Below, in pieces: positions 28,216-36,839 of a stretch of DNA of 55,841 bases; the first letter of the stretch is position 1; each line of letters opens with the position of its first letter. Both the position numbers and the translations under genes were made by a program. The stretch comes from CAZDXB01 sp964509335. Lineage in GTDB: Bacteria; Bacteroidota; Ignavibacteria; Kapaibacteriales; UBA2268. The stretch is taken from assembly GCA_964509335.1 (NCBI GenBank), contig CAZDXB010000020.1, positions 1 through 55,841 of the forward strand, given 5' to 3'. Below the pieces are notes generated by a model. The model worked only from the letters and a program-made list of their open reading frames with translations, was not told where the DNA came from and did not search any database.

Positions 28216-29668
28216 CGTTTTCCTCCCCGTTGTTGATTTTTATACCGTCTTCCGTTATCTTAAAAGAGTGTATTTTGCTTGAGTGATTGCGCCCTCGGGA
28301 TTTCATAATACCCAACTCTCTTCTATAAACGCCGTCTAATTCATAGTTGCGCAAAATAACAACGGTGTCGATTACAGACGATAAATCAATCCCCGTTATT
28401 TCGTGAGCGGCGCCCTTAGTCGAAACAAGATTAGTAAGAAACGCAGTTATACCGCGCTGCTTGCAATGGTCGATTAACCTTAAAAGATAATCGAAAGCCG
28501 CGCTGCGAGAGCCCATTCGGCTGCAAGCCGAAATCGCGTCAACTATAATATGGTCGGGCTTAAAATCTTCGATTTCCCTAAAAGCTTGAATTAAATGCTC
28601 CTCTATTCCTTGCGATTCGGGCATATTAGAAACAAACCTCAAAAGCCCGGATTCGTAAGCCGACTTTAAATCAAGCCCCGGGCTGAGCATTAAATTAGCT
28701 AAAGCGTCCCAAGACTCCTCGAAATCTATGTATAGGACCCGCTCATTCTTTGATGTAGCGGACACCGCGAAAGAGCAAGCGAAAGTAGTTTTGCCCGATC
28801 CCGAGCATCCCGAAATCAAAGTGCAGGAAGAACGACGATAGCCGCCGCCCAAGATTTTGTCCAAGCCTGCAACGCCGCTGGACAAGTTCTCTCCGTAAGA
28901 TTTATGCTGTAAACTCGCTTGCGTTATCGGGATAATCCAAACGCCATGGTCGGTTATCCCAAAAGGATATTCGTTTCTGCCGTATGCAGACCCGCGATAT
29001 TTAACGCATCTAAGGCGCCGAGTTGCAATTTGGTCGTAAACTCGCTGGTCCAAATGTATTACACAGTTAGCCATATAATCGAGGAACTCGGAATGCGAAG
29101 AAAACCTCTTGTCTCCCGATTGGGCTTTGACGGACATCACTGTCGTCATACTATGGTCTCTTAGCCATTCTTGAAGTATTTGAAGCTGCGCTCTTTCTTT
29201 CGCTACGTTGTCGAGCAAACGCAGAAAAACGTCAGGCGCGTCTATTACTATCCGATGGGCGTTCATATCTTCCGCTTTCTTGCGCAAAATACCGAGAATC
29301 CCTTGCAAATCGAAATCGCCCGATAAAACCGCTTCCGGCTGTATGCGCGCGCTTATTATAGACAATAAATTTTGCTTCTCGAGTTCGCGTAGGTCCCAAT
29401 TAAGATTTTTCGCGTAGCTATAAAGACTTTCTTCTCTTTCCTCGAAAGTCAGCATAATGCCCGGATGCCCGTTTTGCGCTCCTCGAGTGAGAAACTCCAA
29501 TCCAAACATAGTCTTGCCGGCGCCCGGCCCGCCGCTTAACAATGTTAACGAATCCTCCGGAAATCCTCCCCTTAGAACTTCGTCCAAACCGACAATGCCG
29601 GTCGATACTTTAGTAATTTGCGGCGATGAATCTGTTCGCCTACTTGAATCATTTCCGTTAAACGTCAT
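28205..29668 (-). CDS. kaiC: KaiC-like double-RecA-domain ATPase/autokinase
   Basis: 487 residues, two tandem RecA/KaiC domains. In CI the Walker A is GGPGAGKT (46-53), the catalytic Glu pair is FEE (76-77) and Walker B is RIVIDA with Asp143. In CII the Walker A is SGCSGSGKT (286-294), the Glu pair is FEES (317-318) and Walker B is HIIVDA with Asp378. The phosphorylation site reads EITGIDLSSVIDT. Aligned by eye to cyanobacterial KaiC (Thr426, Ser431, Thr432), it gives Thr425, Ser430 and Ser431, so both phospho-acceptors are kept as Ser-Ser. The protein ends soon after CII and lacks the long C-terminal tail that binds KaiA, consistent with no kaiA here. GAGG precedes the ATG by about 7 bases. 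First gene of kaiC-kaiB-kinase. Confidence 0.92.
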   Translation of the reverse strand: MTFNGNDSSRRTDSSPQITKVSTGIVGLDEVLRGGFPEDSLTLLSGGPGAGKTMFGLEFLTRGAQNGHPGIMLTFEEREESLYSYAKNLNWDLRELEKQNLLSIISARIQPEAVLSGDFDLQGILGILRKKAEDMNAHRIVIDAPDVFLRLLDNVAKERAQLQILQEWLRDHSMTTVMSVKAQSGDKRFSSHSEFLDYMANCVIHLDQRVYDQIATRRLRCVKYRGSAYGRNEYPFGITDHGVWIIPITQASLQHKSYGENLSSGVAGLDKILGGGYRRSSCTLISGCSGSGKTTFACSFAVSATSKNERVLYIDFEESWDALANLMLSPGLDLKSAYESGLLRFVSNMPESQGIEEHLIQAFREIEDFKPDHIIVDAISACSRMGSRSAAFDYLLRLIDHCKQRGITAFLTNLVSTKGAAHEITGIDLSSVIDTVVILRNYELDGVYRRELGIMKSRGRNHSSKIHSFKITEDGIKINNGEENDGE

Positions 29669-30350
29669 ACAGTTACCTCTTCAATATTTATACTTACAGC
29701 GGTTGTCGTCAGCGCTCTCGATTTTCTTAATTATTCAACTTCTCAACAAGCCTCTTTCATTTTTTTGACCAAACTACTTTTCTCTCTTTCATTGCCTCTC
29801 TCATTCCCAAATTCCTCTCTCGCCTCTTTCTCTCTTTCCCAAATTTCTCTCTCTCTTTCCCAAATTCCAATTTGGGAAAGAGATACTAAAATTTACCGTT
29901 GAAGCGAGCCTTAGCCTCTCAAGTATTATATTTGTACAATATAACCAAATAATAATATCCTTATGATACAATAATATCTGAAAATAAAAAATAATTCTTA
30001 AAACAAAAAAGATTTATGAAGTAAAATTTTGAATTCTTTCGCTTTTTTTTCTTTACCTAATTCCCTGCCAGAGCCTACCTAATTCCCAAATTCCCTGCCA
30101 GAGCCTACCTAATTCCCAAATTNNNNNNNNNNNNNNNNNNNNNNNNNNNNNNNNNNNNNNNNNNNNNNNNNNNNNNNNNNNNNNNNNNNNNNNNNNNNNN
30201 NNNNNNNNNNNNNNNNNNNNNNCCAGAGCCTACCTAATTCCCAAATTCCCTGCCAGAGCCTACCTAATTCCCAAATTACAATTTGGGAATTAGTTAAAAC
30301 TGCAATTTGGGACGGAGACTAATTCAATGAATATATATTTCTATTCATAT
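29669..30350. repeat. Gene-free region with pyrimidine-rich and palindromic repeats
   Basis: No gene is seen on either strand in this 680-base stretch. Next to kaiC (29755-29882) it is rich in CTCTTTC repeats and ends in the hairpin CTCTTTCCCAAATT/AATTTGGGAAAGAG (29853-29882). A 30-base unit containing CTGCCAGAGCCTACCTAATT is repeated in tandem either side of the N run (about 30062-30270). The last unit merges into CTAATTCCCAAATT/AATTTGGGAATTAG (30264-30293). The kaiC promoter should lie within 29669-29800, but I could not identify a convincing TAnnTTTG box. Confidence 0.8.
30123..30222. other. Scaffold gap (100 N) in a 30-base tandem repeat
   Basis: Exactly 100 N, flanked on both sides by the same 30-base unit, so the true number of repeats is unknown. 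There are no spacers between units, which excludes a CRISPR array. Confidence 0.97.
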
Positions 30351-32405
30351 TTACTTCTCTATTCTAATTCTCGCGTCCACCGCTACGACTCCGTCTTTGT
30401 CGCCCATTAACGGATTTAAGTCCATCTCGGCGATTTCTGGCGCGGCTTCCAGCAAAGTGGACACTTTAACGAGCGCCTCGGCGAATTTGTCCTCGCTTAC
30501 GCCCTCTTGTCCTCTGACGCCTTTAATCAAATCGTATGCGTTTAGGCTCTTTATCATATCCTTGGCTTCAGCGTCGCCGATTGGCGAAACGCCGGAAACT
30601 ACGTCTTTCAATACCTCTATGAAAATGCCGCCCAGCCCGCACAATACTAAATGTCCGAACTTCGGCTCTTTTTTCGCTCCAATGAATATTTCGGTTCCCT
30701 TCGCCATCGGCTGCATTAAAACGCCTTCGAATCCCTCTATGCCTTTCATATTATTGAACGCCTCGGCGACTTCCTTATCGTCGCTCAAGTTTAACTTTAC
30801 TCCGCCAACGTCGGATTTGTGAACCGGTCCGACTACTTTCATTACAATTGGACGCCCCAATGACTTAGCTTTTTCAATCGCTTCGGTTTCGTCGGTAGCC
30901 GTCGCCTCGCTCGCTCGCGGAACTCCGGCGGCGTCCAAGAGCGACTGAACGTCTTCCGGCGGCAGATAACCGTTTTCGGCGCCGTCGATTACGCCGCGAA
31001 TCTTCTCCTTGTCAACTTGCGACGTTCCCCCTACGACAGCCGGCTTAGGCGCGTGATAGACTTTAGATAATGTCTCGCCTAAAACTACTTCGTCGTGGAA
31101 ATACTGTCGCCCTAAAGAAACGAATCTATCAATCGCTCTCTTCGCCTGAACCGCGGACGGCAAAACGGGATAAATCGGTTTATTACATGTTTTCATTTTT
31201 TCGTGCAAAGTCTCGTAAACATGCGTTACGTCGAAAAGCCCCGGCGTTCCGAAAATAACGACCGAGCCGTCTATATTATCGAATTTATTGTCAACGTAAT
31301 CTAAGATAGTTTCCAACTGCTCCGCTGTTCCCGTCGCTAAAAAATCGATTGGATTCGCGACGGAAGAGCCGTGGAATAGCTGTTCCAAAAGCTCTTCGGC
31401 GGCTTCGCCCTTGATATGCGGAACTTTCATTGCGTTCTTCGCCAAAATGTCCGTAAGCATTACGCCCGGTCCGCCGGCATGGGTTATAATAGCTATATTC
31501 TCGCCTCTCAACTGTTCTTGCTGAAAAACCGCCGCCGTATAAACAAGCTCTTGCTTGCTTTTGCAGCGAATTATGCCCGCTTTTCTGAACAAGGCGTCAA
31601 CCGCTTCGTCGGAGCCGGCTAAAGCTCCCGTATGCGACGAAACAGCCCTCGAACCGGCTTCCGTAGCGCCGGCTTTAATCGCGCAAATTTTGCATCCCTT
31701 ATTAATCAAAGAAGACGCGTTTTCCAAAAACTTTTTCGGTTTTTCCACCTGCTCTATGTATATCATTTTTACGCGAGAGCTTTTCTCGGGGTCGAACGTT
31801 TCGTCCCAATATTCTAAAACGTCCTCTACGCCTATTTGCGCGCTGTTGCCTACGGAAAATAGACTCGCGAAACTAATACCCATCGGAACCGCCGACTCTA
31901 ATATAAACACCGCCGTAGCTCCCGAACCGGAAACGAAATCGACGCCCTTGGGGTCGAGCTTAGGTATTGGTCCGGTAAACGCTCCCTTGTATTTCGGAGT
32001 TAAAACGCCCACGCAATTCGGTCCAATCAACGAGCCGCCAGCTTTATCTATTATTTCGACTAATTCATTTTCAAGCTCCGCTCCTTTGCCGCCTACCTCG
32101 CCAAATCCAGCGGATAAAACAATAAAAGCCTTCGTCGCCTTATTTTCGGCTAAATATCTAACCGTGTCGTTAGTATATTTAGCGGCTATGGCGATTATAG
32201 CCAAATCGACATTCGGCATATCCGTTGGCCCTTTGTAGCATTTTATCCCTTGCACTTCGCTTTCTTTCGGATTTATTACGTATAAATCGCCGTCAAAGCC
32301 GCCTTCTTTAACATGCTTCAATACTCTGCCTCCCGGCTTCGCCAACTCGTTCGAGCCTCCCACCACTACTATACTTTTCGGTTCCAATAATTCCTTGACT
32401 ATCAT
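30351..32405 (-). CDS. ADP-forming acetyl/acyl-CoA synthetase, fused alpha and beta parts
   Basis: 684 residues, NDP-forming acyl-CoA synthetase. It interconverts acetyl-CoA (or another acyl-CoA), ADP and phosphate with acetate, ATP and CoA, and is often an energy-yielding step of fermentation. Domains: a CoA-binding Rossmann domain (~5-125, KSIVVVGGSNELAKPGGRVL); succinyl-CoA-ligase-like domains with the phosphohistidine region SHTGALAGSDEAVDAL near residue 258; and a C-terminal ATP-grasp domain (~465-684: GRPIVMKVVGPVHKSDVGGV, VLMQPMAKGTEIFIG, EMDLNPLM). No GNAT acetyltransferase domain is attached, which argues against a Pat-type protein acetylase. Monocistronic, with palindromic repeats behind its stop. 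Confidence 0.9.
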   Translation of the reverse strand: MIVKELLEPKSIVVVGGSNELAKPGGRVLKHVKEGGFDGDLYVINPKESEVQGIKCYKGPTDMPNVDLAIIAIAAKYTNDTVRYLAENKATKAFIVLSAGFGEVGGKGAELENELVEIIDKAGGSLIGPNCVGVLTPKYKGAFTGPIPKLDPKGVDFVSGSGATAVFILESAVPMGISFASLFSVGNSAQIGVEDVLEYWDETFDPEKSSRVKMIYIEQVEKPKKFLENASSLINKGCKICAIKAGATEAGSRAVSSHTGALAGSDEAVDALFRKAGIIRCKSKQELVYTAAVFQQEQLRGENIAIITHAGGPGVMLTDILAKNAMKVPHIKGEAAEELLEQLFHGSSVANPIDFLATGTAEQLETILDYVDNKFDNIDGSVVIFGTPGLFDVTHVYETLHEKMKTCNKPIYPVLPSAVQAKRAIDRFVSLGRQYFHDEVVLGETLSKVYHAPKPAVVGGTSQVDKEKIRGVIDGAENGYLPPEDVQSLLDAAGVPRASEATATDETEAIEKAKSLGRPIVMKVVGPVHKSDVGGVKLNLSDDKEVAEAFNNMKGIEGFEGVLMQPMAKGTEIFIGAKKEPKFGHLVLCGLGGIFIEVLKDVVSGVSPIGDAEAKDMIKSLNAYDLIKGVRGQEGVSEDKFAEALVKVSTLLEAAPEIAEMDLNPLMGDKDGVVAVDARIRIEK

Positions 32406-32434
32406 ATATCCGTCCCTATTTAATTCTACATGCT

Positions 32435-33304
32435 TTAATTATTGTTTAAATATCTATTATAAAAATAGGAAAACGACCGGTTTTTATCGGTCGCAGTTTC
32501 CAAAGAATAATTCTTCAATATTTCCAGCATAAAATCAATCCGCGATTGAAACTTGTTATGATACAGCCTGTTGAACTCTTCCTTTATTAAATTATCGGTG
32601 TCGCTCATTGGCTTTAAGCCGAACTCCCTCGATTTCTCGTCGGTAAGGCCCGCTATATACCAACTCTCGATTTCTTGAATTACCACAACTATCATATCAT
32701 AGTCCAAAACGCTAAAACGATTATTCAGCTGTCTTTTCTTTTGATTGACGCCGTCGAAATAATCTATATCGCCGAATAATATATAATCGAATTTCAATGT
32801 TTTGATGCTTTTCAAGAATAAATCGACTTTCTCTTTTTTCGTTTGAGCGTATTGTATGATTTCCACGTCGTCGTAATCGTCGTAAAAAATCGGCGCTATA
32901 ACGCTCCTGAAGAATAGCTCGTCGTCGATAATATTATAGCTATCCGTTTCAGTTTTTAATTCGAGCGAAAATCGATAATCGAACTCGTTTATTTCGAAAT
33001 AATATTCGTTCCCGACTTTTTCGCTATTAAATTTAAAATTTTTGTCCGGCGAAAAAACAACGTTGAAATTCATAACGCCGCCCTCAGAACCAATATTTAT
33101 ATTCCGCAAATACTCCGTTCCGCCTTGTAGGGATATCGCGTTTTTCAAACCGCCGACCGCTAAGTCTCTGAAAAACTTCAAGCTCTGTATGCAATTCGAC
33201 TTGCCCGCCGCGTTAGGACCTATAAGAACGTTGAATTGTTCCAAATCCATTTCGAGCATTTTATAGCTCTTGAAATTCTCTATCGATATTTTTTTGATTA
33301 ACAT
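32435..33304 (-). CDS. Chimeric AAA-ATPase / TOPRIM-like (DUF4276-like) protein, probable remnant
   Basis: About 289 residues from the ATG at 33304 (MLIKKISIENFKSY); a 16-codon in-frame upstream extension is less likely. Residues ~1-150 are the N-terminal half of a RecF/SMC-like AAA_21 ATPase with Walker A GPNAAGKSN. The ATPase signature, Walker B and D-loop that should follow are absent. From about residue 150 (VIAPIFYDDYDDVE) the sequence changes to one resembling TOPRIM/DUF4276-type partners of such ATPases: FDYILFGDIDYFDG, IVVVIQEIESWYIAGL, SRIDFMLEILKNYSLETA. This looks like an internal deletion that fused two neighbouring defence-type genes, or a compact natural fusion. Nuclease or antiphage activity is inferred only. 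Confidence 0.6.
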   Translation of the reverse strand: MLIKKISIENFKSYKMLEMDLEQFNVLIGPNAAGKSNCIQSLKFFRDLAVGGLKNAISLQGGTEYLRNINIGSEGGVMNFNVVFSPDKNFKFNSEKVGNEYYFEINEFDYRFSLELKTETDSYNIIDDELFFRSVIAPIFYDDYDDVEIIQYAQTKKEKVDLFLKSIKTLKFDYILFGDIDYFDGVNQKKRQLNNRFSVLDYDMIVVVIQEIESWYIAGLTDEKSREFGLKPMSDTDNLIKEEFNRLYHNKFQSRIDFMLEILKNYSLETATDKNRSFSYFYNRYLNNN

Positions 33305-33441
33305 TTCGTTTCCCAATTTGTTTTGAATATTAAATCCTTCAAAAACAACCAAACGCTACAAATTTCAATTTTCTAAGCCGTCTATTTCGCTAAAAAAATC
33401 AGACGCAATTATAGAACGTCTTATAACTAGAGTTTTGTTCC

Positions 33442-33526
33442 CCTCAAGGTAAACCTTGAGGTTGACTTTTCTTCAAAAACACGCGATAGTTGCGCTATCG
33501 CGTCAACCTTCGGGTTTACCCGAAGG
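33442..33526. repeat. Three consecutive short-loop hairpins
   Basis: CCTCAAGGT-AA-ACCTTGAGG (33442-33461), ACGCGATAG-5-CTATCGCGT (33481-33503) and CCTTCGGGT-TT-ACCCGAAGG (33507-33526) stand one after another just behind the metG stop. Their arms are unrelated in sequence. They could terminate metG transcription, although only a short TTGACTTTT tract is near one of them. Confidence 0.82.
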
Positions 33527-33545
33527 GTATGATAACCGCCTGTCC

Positions 33546-35717
33546 TCAACCTATTTCCGCTCCCGGCTTAACGTCCTTATCGGGCGATAGAACCGCGAAT
33601 TTGCCGCCGTCCTTAGCCGCTAAGAGCATACCTTGCGACTCCAAGCCCATCAGTTTCGCCGGCTTTAGATTAGCGACGACAACGACCGTCTTGCCTAATA
33701 AATCTTCCGGCGAGTATTGCTTCGCAAGTCCCGCTATAATTTGCTTCTTTTCGTCGCCTAAATCAACTTCGAGACGAAGCAGTTTATCCGATTTCTTAAC
33801 TTTCTCTGCTTTAACTATCTTCGCCGCTTTTAGCTTTGTTTTGAAAAAATCGTCGATTGTAATTAAATTCTCGCTCGCCGCTTCTTCTTCCTTAGCGCCC
33901 AACTTGGCTACTTGCCGCTTAACGAATTTATTCTCAACTTTCTCGAACAATACGTCGGTTTTCTTCATTCGCGTTCCTTGCTCTACCGAAGGAAAGAAAG
34001 CGCGGCTCCATAAATCTTCGGTCTTCTCGCCGCCCGCGGGTTCGCCCGCGTAAGGTTCGAGGCCGAACATATCGGCGATTTTCCTCGTAGAAAAAGGAAC
34101 GAGCGGCGCGAATAAGATAGATAGCGAACGAACCAATTGCGCGCATACGTAAAGCGTTTTAGCGCATAAATCCGAATTAGACTTCGCCGTCTTCCAAGGC
34201 TCCTCGTCGTTGAAATATTTATTAGCGGCTCTAGCTATGTTCATAGTAGCCGTAGCGGCGTCCCTAAAGCGAAACTTTTCGTAATTGGAAGATACTTTCT
34301 CTACGCCTTCCTTCAAAGCTGACAACATTAACAAGTCGTTCTCGGAAAATATCTCGTATTTCTCCGCCAAATCGTCTAAATCGGCGGTCGGTTTTAGTTC
34401 GTCGTAAATCGCTTTCCAATCGTCCGGCAATTGCTTATACTTATCCGGCAGTTTAGGAACAGAGCCGTCAAACTTCTTGCCGATAAAATGAAGCGTCCTA
34501 TTCACGAAGTTGCCGTATATCGCCGCAAGTTCGTTGTTGTTGCGCGACTGATAATCCTTCCAAGCGAAATCCGAATCCCGCGTTTCCGGCAAATTCATCG
34601 TCAAGGAATAGCGCAGAGCGTCTATATAATGAGGCTCTTCGAATTCCTCGACGAACTCTTTCAAATCGATACTCCAGTTCCTAGACTTGGAGAACTTCTT
34701 ACCCTCTAAATTAAGGAACTCATTAGCCGGAACGTTGTCGGGTAAAATGAATCCCTCGCCGCGAGCTTTAAGAAGCGCCGGAAATATTAAAGTGTGAAAA
34801 ACTATGTTGTCTTTGCCGATGAAAGCGATATATCTAGTCTCTTGGTCTTTCCACCATTTTTCCCACTCGTCGGCGGACTTGTTTTGCTTTTCGAAGAATT
34901 CTTTCGTCGAAGAAATATACCCCAGCACGGCTTCGAACCATACGTATAAAGCCTTGCCGCGCGCTTTTTCTTCGGGAACGCCGTCAATGTCGTCGATTTT
35001 AACGCCCCACTTCAAATCTCGCGTTATGGCTCTATCCGTCAAACCCTGCTTAAGCCAATTTTTCGTTTGTTGTAAAACGTTGTGTTTCCAATCGTCCTTA
35101 TGGCTGTCGATATAATCTTCCAAAAACTCCTGAAACTCGTCGAATTTCATATACCAATGAATAGTGTCTTTAACGGTCGGCTTATCGCCCGTTACTAAGC
35201 TAACCGGGTTCTTTAATTCCAGTTGGTCGTAGTAAGCGCCGCAACTGTCGCATTGGTCGCCTCTCGCCTTGTCGTAACCGCAATTGGGGCATTCCCCCTC
35301 GACGTAGCGGTCGGGCAGGAACATCTTGGCTTTGCCGTCGTAAAATTGCTTCTCTTCTTTCTCGAAAAGCAAGTCTTTATCTAAAAATATCTTGAAGAAT
35401 TCTTTGGCTGTCTTGTGATGAATAGGAAGCGACGTGCGGGAATAATTGTCGAAGGTCATTCCAAACTTCTCGAACGCTTGCAAGTTGGCGTAGTGATACT
35501 TATCAATAATCTTTTCCGGCTTTACCTTCTCTTTTTCCGCGGCGATAGTTATAGCAACGCCGTGCTCGTCCGAGCCGCATATATACAAAGTCTCGACGCC
35601 TTTCAGCCTCAAATATCTGGCGCAAATATCCGCCGGAAGATAAGCGCCCGCGCAATGCCCTAAATGAATATGTCCGTTAGCGTAAGGCAGAGCCGAAGTT
35701 ATTAAAATTCTTTCCAT
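33546..35717 (-). CDS. metG: Methionyl-tRNA synthetase with C-terminal tRNA-binding domain
   Basis: 723 residues, class I synthetase charging initiator and elongator tRNA-Met. The HIGH-like motif is HLGH in ALPYANGHIHLGHCAGAYLP near the N-terminus, and the KMSKS loop is KFSKSRN (~residue 345). A zinc-binding knuckle has two CxxC pairs (CPNCGYDKARGDQCDSCG). The C-terminal ~105 residues (IDDFFKTKLKAAKIVKAEKV onward) form an EMAP/Arc1p-like OB-fold that binds tRNA and dimerises. Length is typical of the long bacterial form. GAGG lies just before the ATG. Monocistronic; it ends in the hairpin cluster at 33442-33526. Confidence 0.96.
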   Translation of the reverse strand: MERILITSALPYANGHIHLGHCAGAYLPADICARYLRLKGVETLYICGSDEHGVAITIAAEKEKVKPEKIIDKYHYANLQAFEKFGMTFDNYSRTSLPIHHKTAKEFFKIFLDKDLLFEKEEKQFYDGKAKMFLPDRYVEGECPNCGYDKARGDQCDSCGAYYDQLELKNPVSLVTGDKPTVKDTIHWYMKFDEFQEFLEDYIDSHKDDWKHNVLQQTKNWLKQGLTDRAITRDLKWGVKIDDIDGVPEEKARGKALYVWFEAVLGYISSTKEFFEKQNKSADEWEKWWKDQETRYIAFIGKDNIVFHTLIFPALLKARGEGFILPDNVPANEFLNLEGKKFSKSRNWSIDLKEFVEEFEEPHYIDALRYSLTMNLPETRDSDFAWKDYQSRNNNELAAIYGNFVNRTLHFIGKKFDGSVPKLPDKYKQLPDDWKAIYDELKPTADLDDLAEKYEIFSENDLLMLSALKEGVEKVSSNYEKFRFRDAATATMNIARAANKYFNDEEPWKTAKSNSDLCAKTLYVCAQLVRSLSILFAPLVPFSTRKIADMFGLEPYAGEPAGGEKTEDLWSRAFFPSVEQGTRMKKTDVLFEKVENKFVKRQVAKLGAKEEEAASENLITIDDFFKTKLKAAKIVKAEKVKKSDKLLRLEVDLGDEKKQIIAGLAKQYSPEDLLGKTVVVVANLKPAKLMGLESQGMLLAAKDGGKFAVLSPDKDVKPGAEIG

Positions 35718-35814
35718 ATCCTCGCTTTCTTTTTCATCATTAATTCTACGAAACTTGCAATTTAATTATTTTTTTATACTTATTTAAACGAGTTTTTCTT
35801 TCCTTGAATGTCTA

Positions 35815-35970
35815 AGGAGCGAACGGACGTTCGCTCCTACTGTTTAACGCTCTAGTAATACTTATCCCAAGCCTCATTCCCAAATTAGAATTTGGGAATG
35901 AGTTACAACCTTGAGATTTGGGAATGAGTTACAACCTTTCCTCATTCTGAAATTACAATTTCGGAATGAG
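35815..35970. repeat. Three intergenic palindromes
   Basis: AGGAGCGAACG-GA-CGTTCGCTCCT (35815-35838, 11-bp perfect arms), a CATTCCCAAATT-type element (35873-35902) and the variant CTCATTCTGAAATT/AATTTCGGAATGAG (35941-35970). They lie in the 272-base space between the metG start and the lpxH-like gene end. Confidence 0.82.
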
Positions 35971-35989
35971 ATTGCGCGGCTTCATTATT

Positions 35990-36727
35990 TTATCTCCCGC
36001 TCATAAAATCTTCGTAATTATGAAGACGCAATTCTTTCCCGTCGAAACTCGCGAAAGTCGGGTTCAACCGCAACCAATCGCCTAAATCAACGAAAATCTT
36101 GTCGTCGAACTTTTTGAAGGTAGGCGTGTGTCTGTGTCCGGTGATAAAGTAATCGTAGCCTTCCTTGAATCTCGCTTTGGCGAAATCCTCCATTCCGTCG
36201 CTCGCGCCCCCTTGTTTTTTGGAAGTGTGTTTACGGCTTTTCTGGGATGAACTCGAAGCGAGCCAAATGCCTAAATCGGGATGAAGCCAAGAATACAGCT
36301 TTTGCGCGATAGGATTTCTGAGCGTCTTCTTCAATATCTTGTATCCGACGTCTTTGTTATTTTTCCCGTCGCCGTGAGTGATATAAAACTTCTTTCCGTT
36401 AAGCTCTATAGTTATATCGTTACGGTGAATTGGTATCGAAAGCTCGTTTTCAAAGAAATCCTTATGCCCAAAATCGTGATTGCCCATCAAATACTCGATT
36501 TCTACGCCGGCTAAGCGCAAATCCTTGAGAGCGGACAAGACTCTATAGTAATATTTCGGTATAACCTCTTTATATTCAAACCAGTAATCGAACAAATCGC
36601 CGACGACGAACAAACGTTCGCAGTCTCTTTCGATAGCGTTCAAGAATCGCAATAACTTGTTTTCCCTCTCTATTTCACGCTTTCGGTCGTATAAACCGAG
36701 ATGAACGTCAGAAAAAAAATATATCAT
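35990..36727 (-). CDS. lpxH: UDP-2,3-diacylglucosamine hydrolase-like metallophosphoesterase
   Basis: 245 residues, calcineurin-like phosphoesterase of the LpxH type, which cleaves UDP-2,3-diacylglucosamine to lipid X in lipid A synthesis. All metal-binding blocks are seen: FFSDVHLG at the N-terminus, VVGDLFDYW, MGNHD, ITHGDG and ITGHRHTP. The extended DYWFEY and the cap region with HPDLGIWLA fit LpxH-like enzymes of Bacteroidota rather than generic phosphoesterases. A low-complexity insert (SSSQKSRKHTSKKQGG) near residue 165 is a local oddity. Expected at the inner face of the cytoplasmic membrane. It is divergent from a transport lipoprotein gene, with 112 bases between. Confidence 0.8.
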   Translation of the reverse strand: MIYFFSDVHLGLYDRKREIERENKLLRFLNAIERDCERLFVVGDLFDYWFEYKEVIPKYYYRVLSALKDLRLAGVEIEYLMGNHDFGHKDFFENELSIPIHRNDITIELNGKKFYITHGDGKNNKDVGYKILKKTLRNPIAQKLYSWLHPDLGIWLASSSSQKSRKHTSKKQGGASDGMEDFAKARFKEGYDYFITGHRHTPTFKKFDDKIFVDLGDWLRLNPTFASFDGKELRLHNYEDFMSGR

Positions 36728-36839
36728 ATAGCGTCTTATTATTTATTTGCTCAAAAAATTTTTGTAAATTCAATATATGAAAAAGTAAAGATAATAATTT
36801 TTAAACAAAAACTTTACGTTAATAAAATTTGAGTTGATT

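Noticed and set aside
29899..29934. Promoter-like TATATTTG on the plus strand at 29927-29934
   Set aside because: The nearest TTG is 25 bases away and there is no plus-strand gene downstream before the gap.
30062..30270. Possible CRISPR array
   Set aside because: The 30-base units are directly contiguous, with no spacers and no cas genes.
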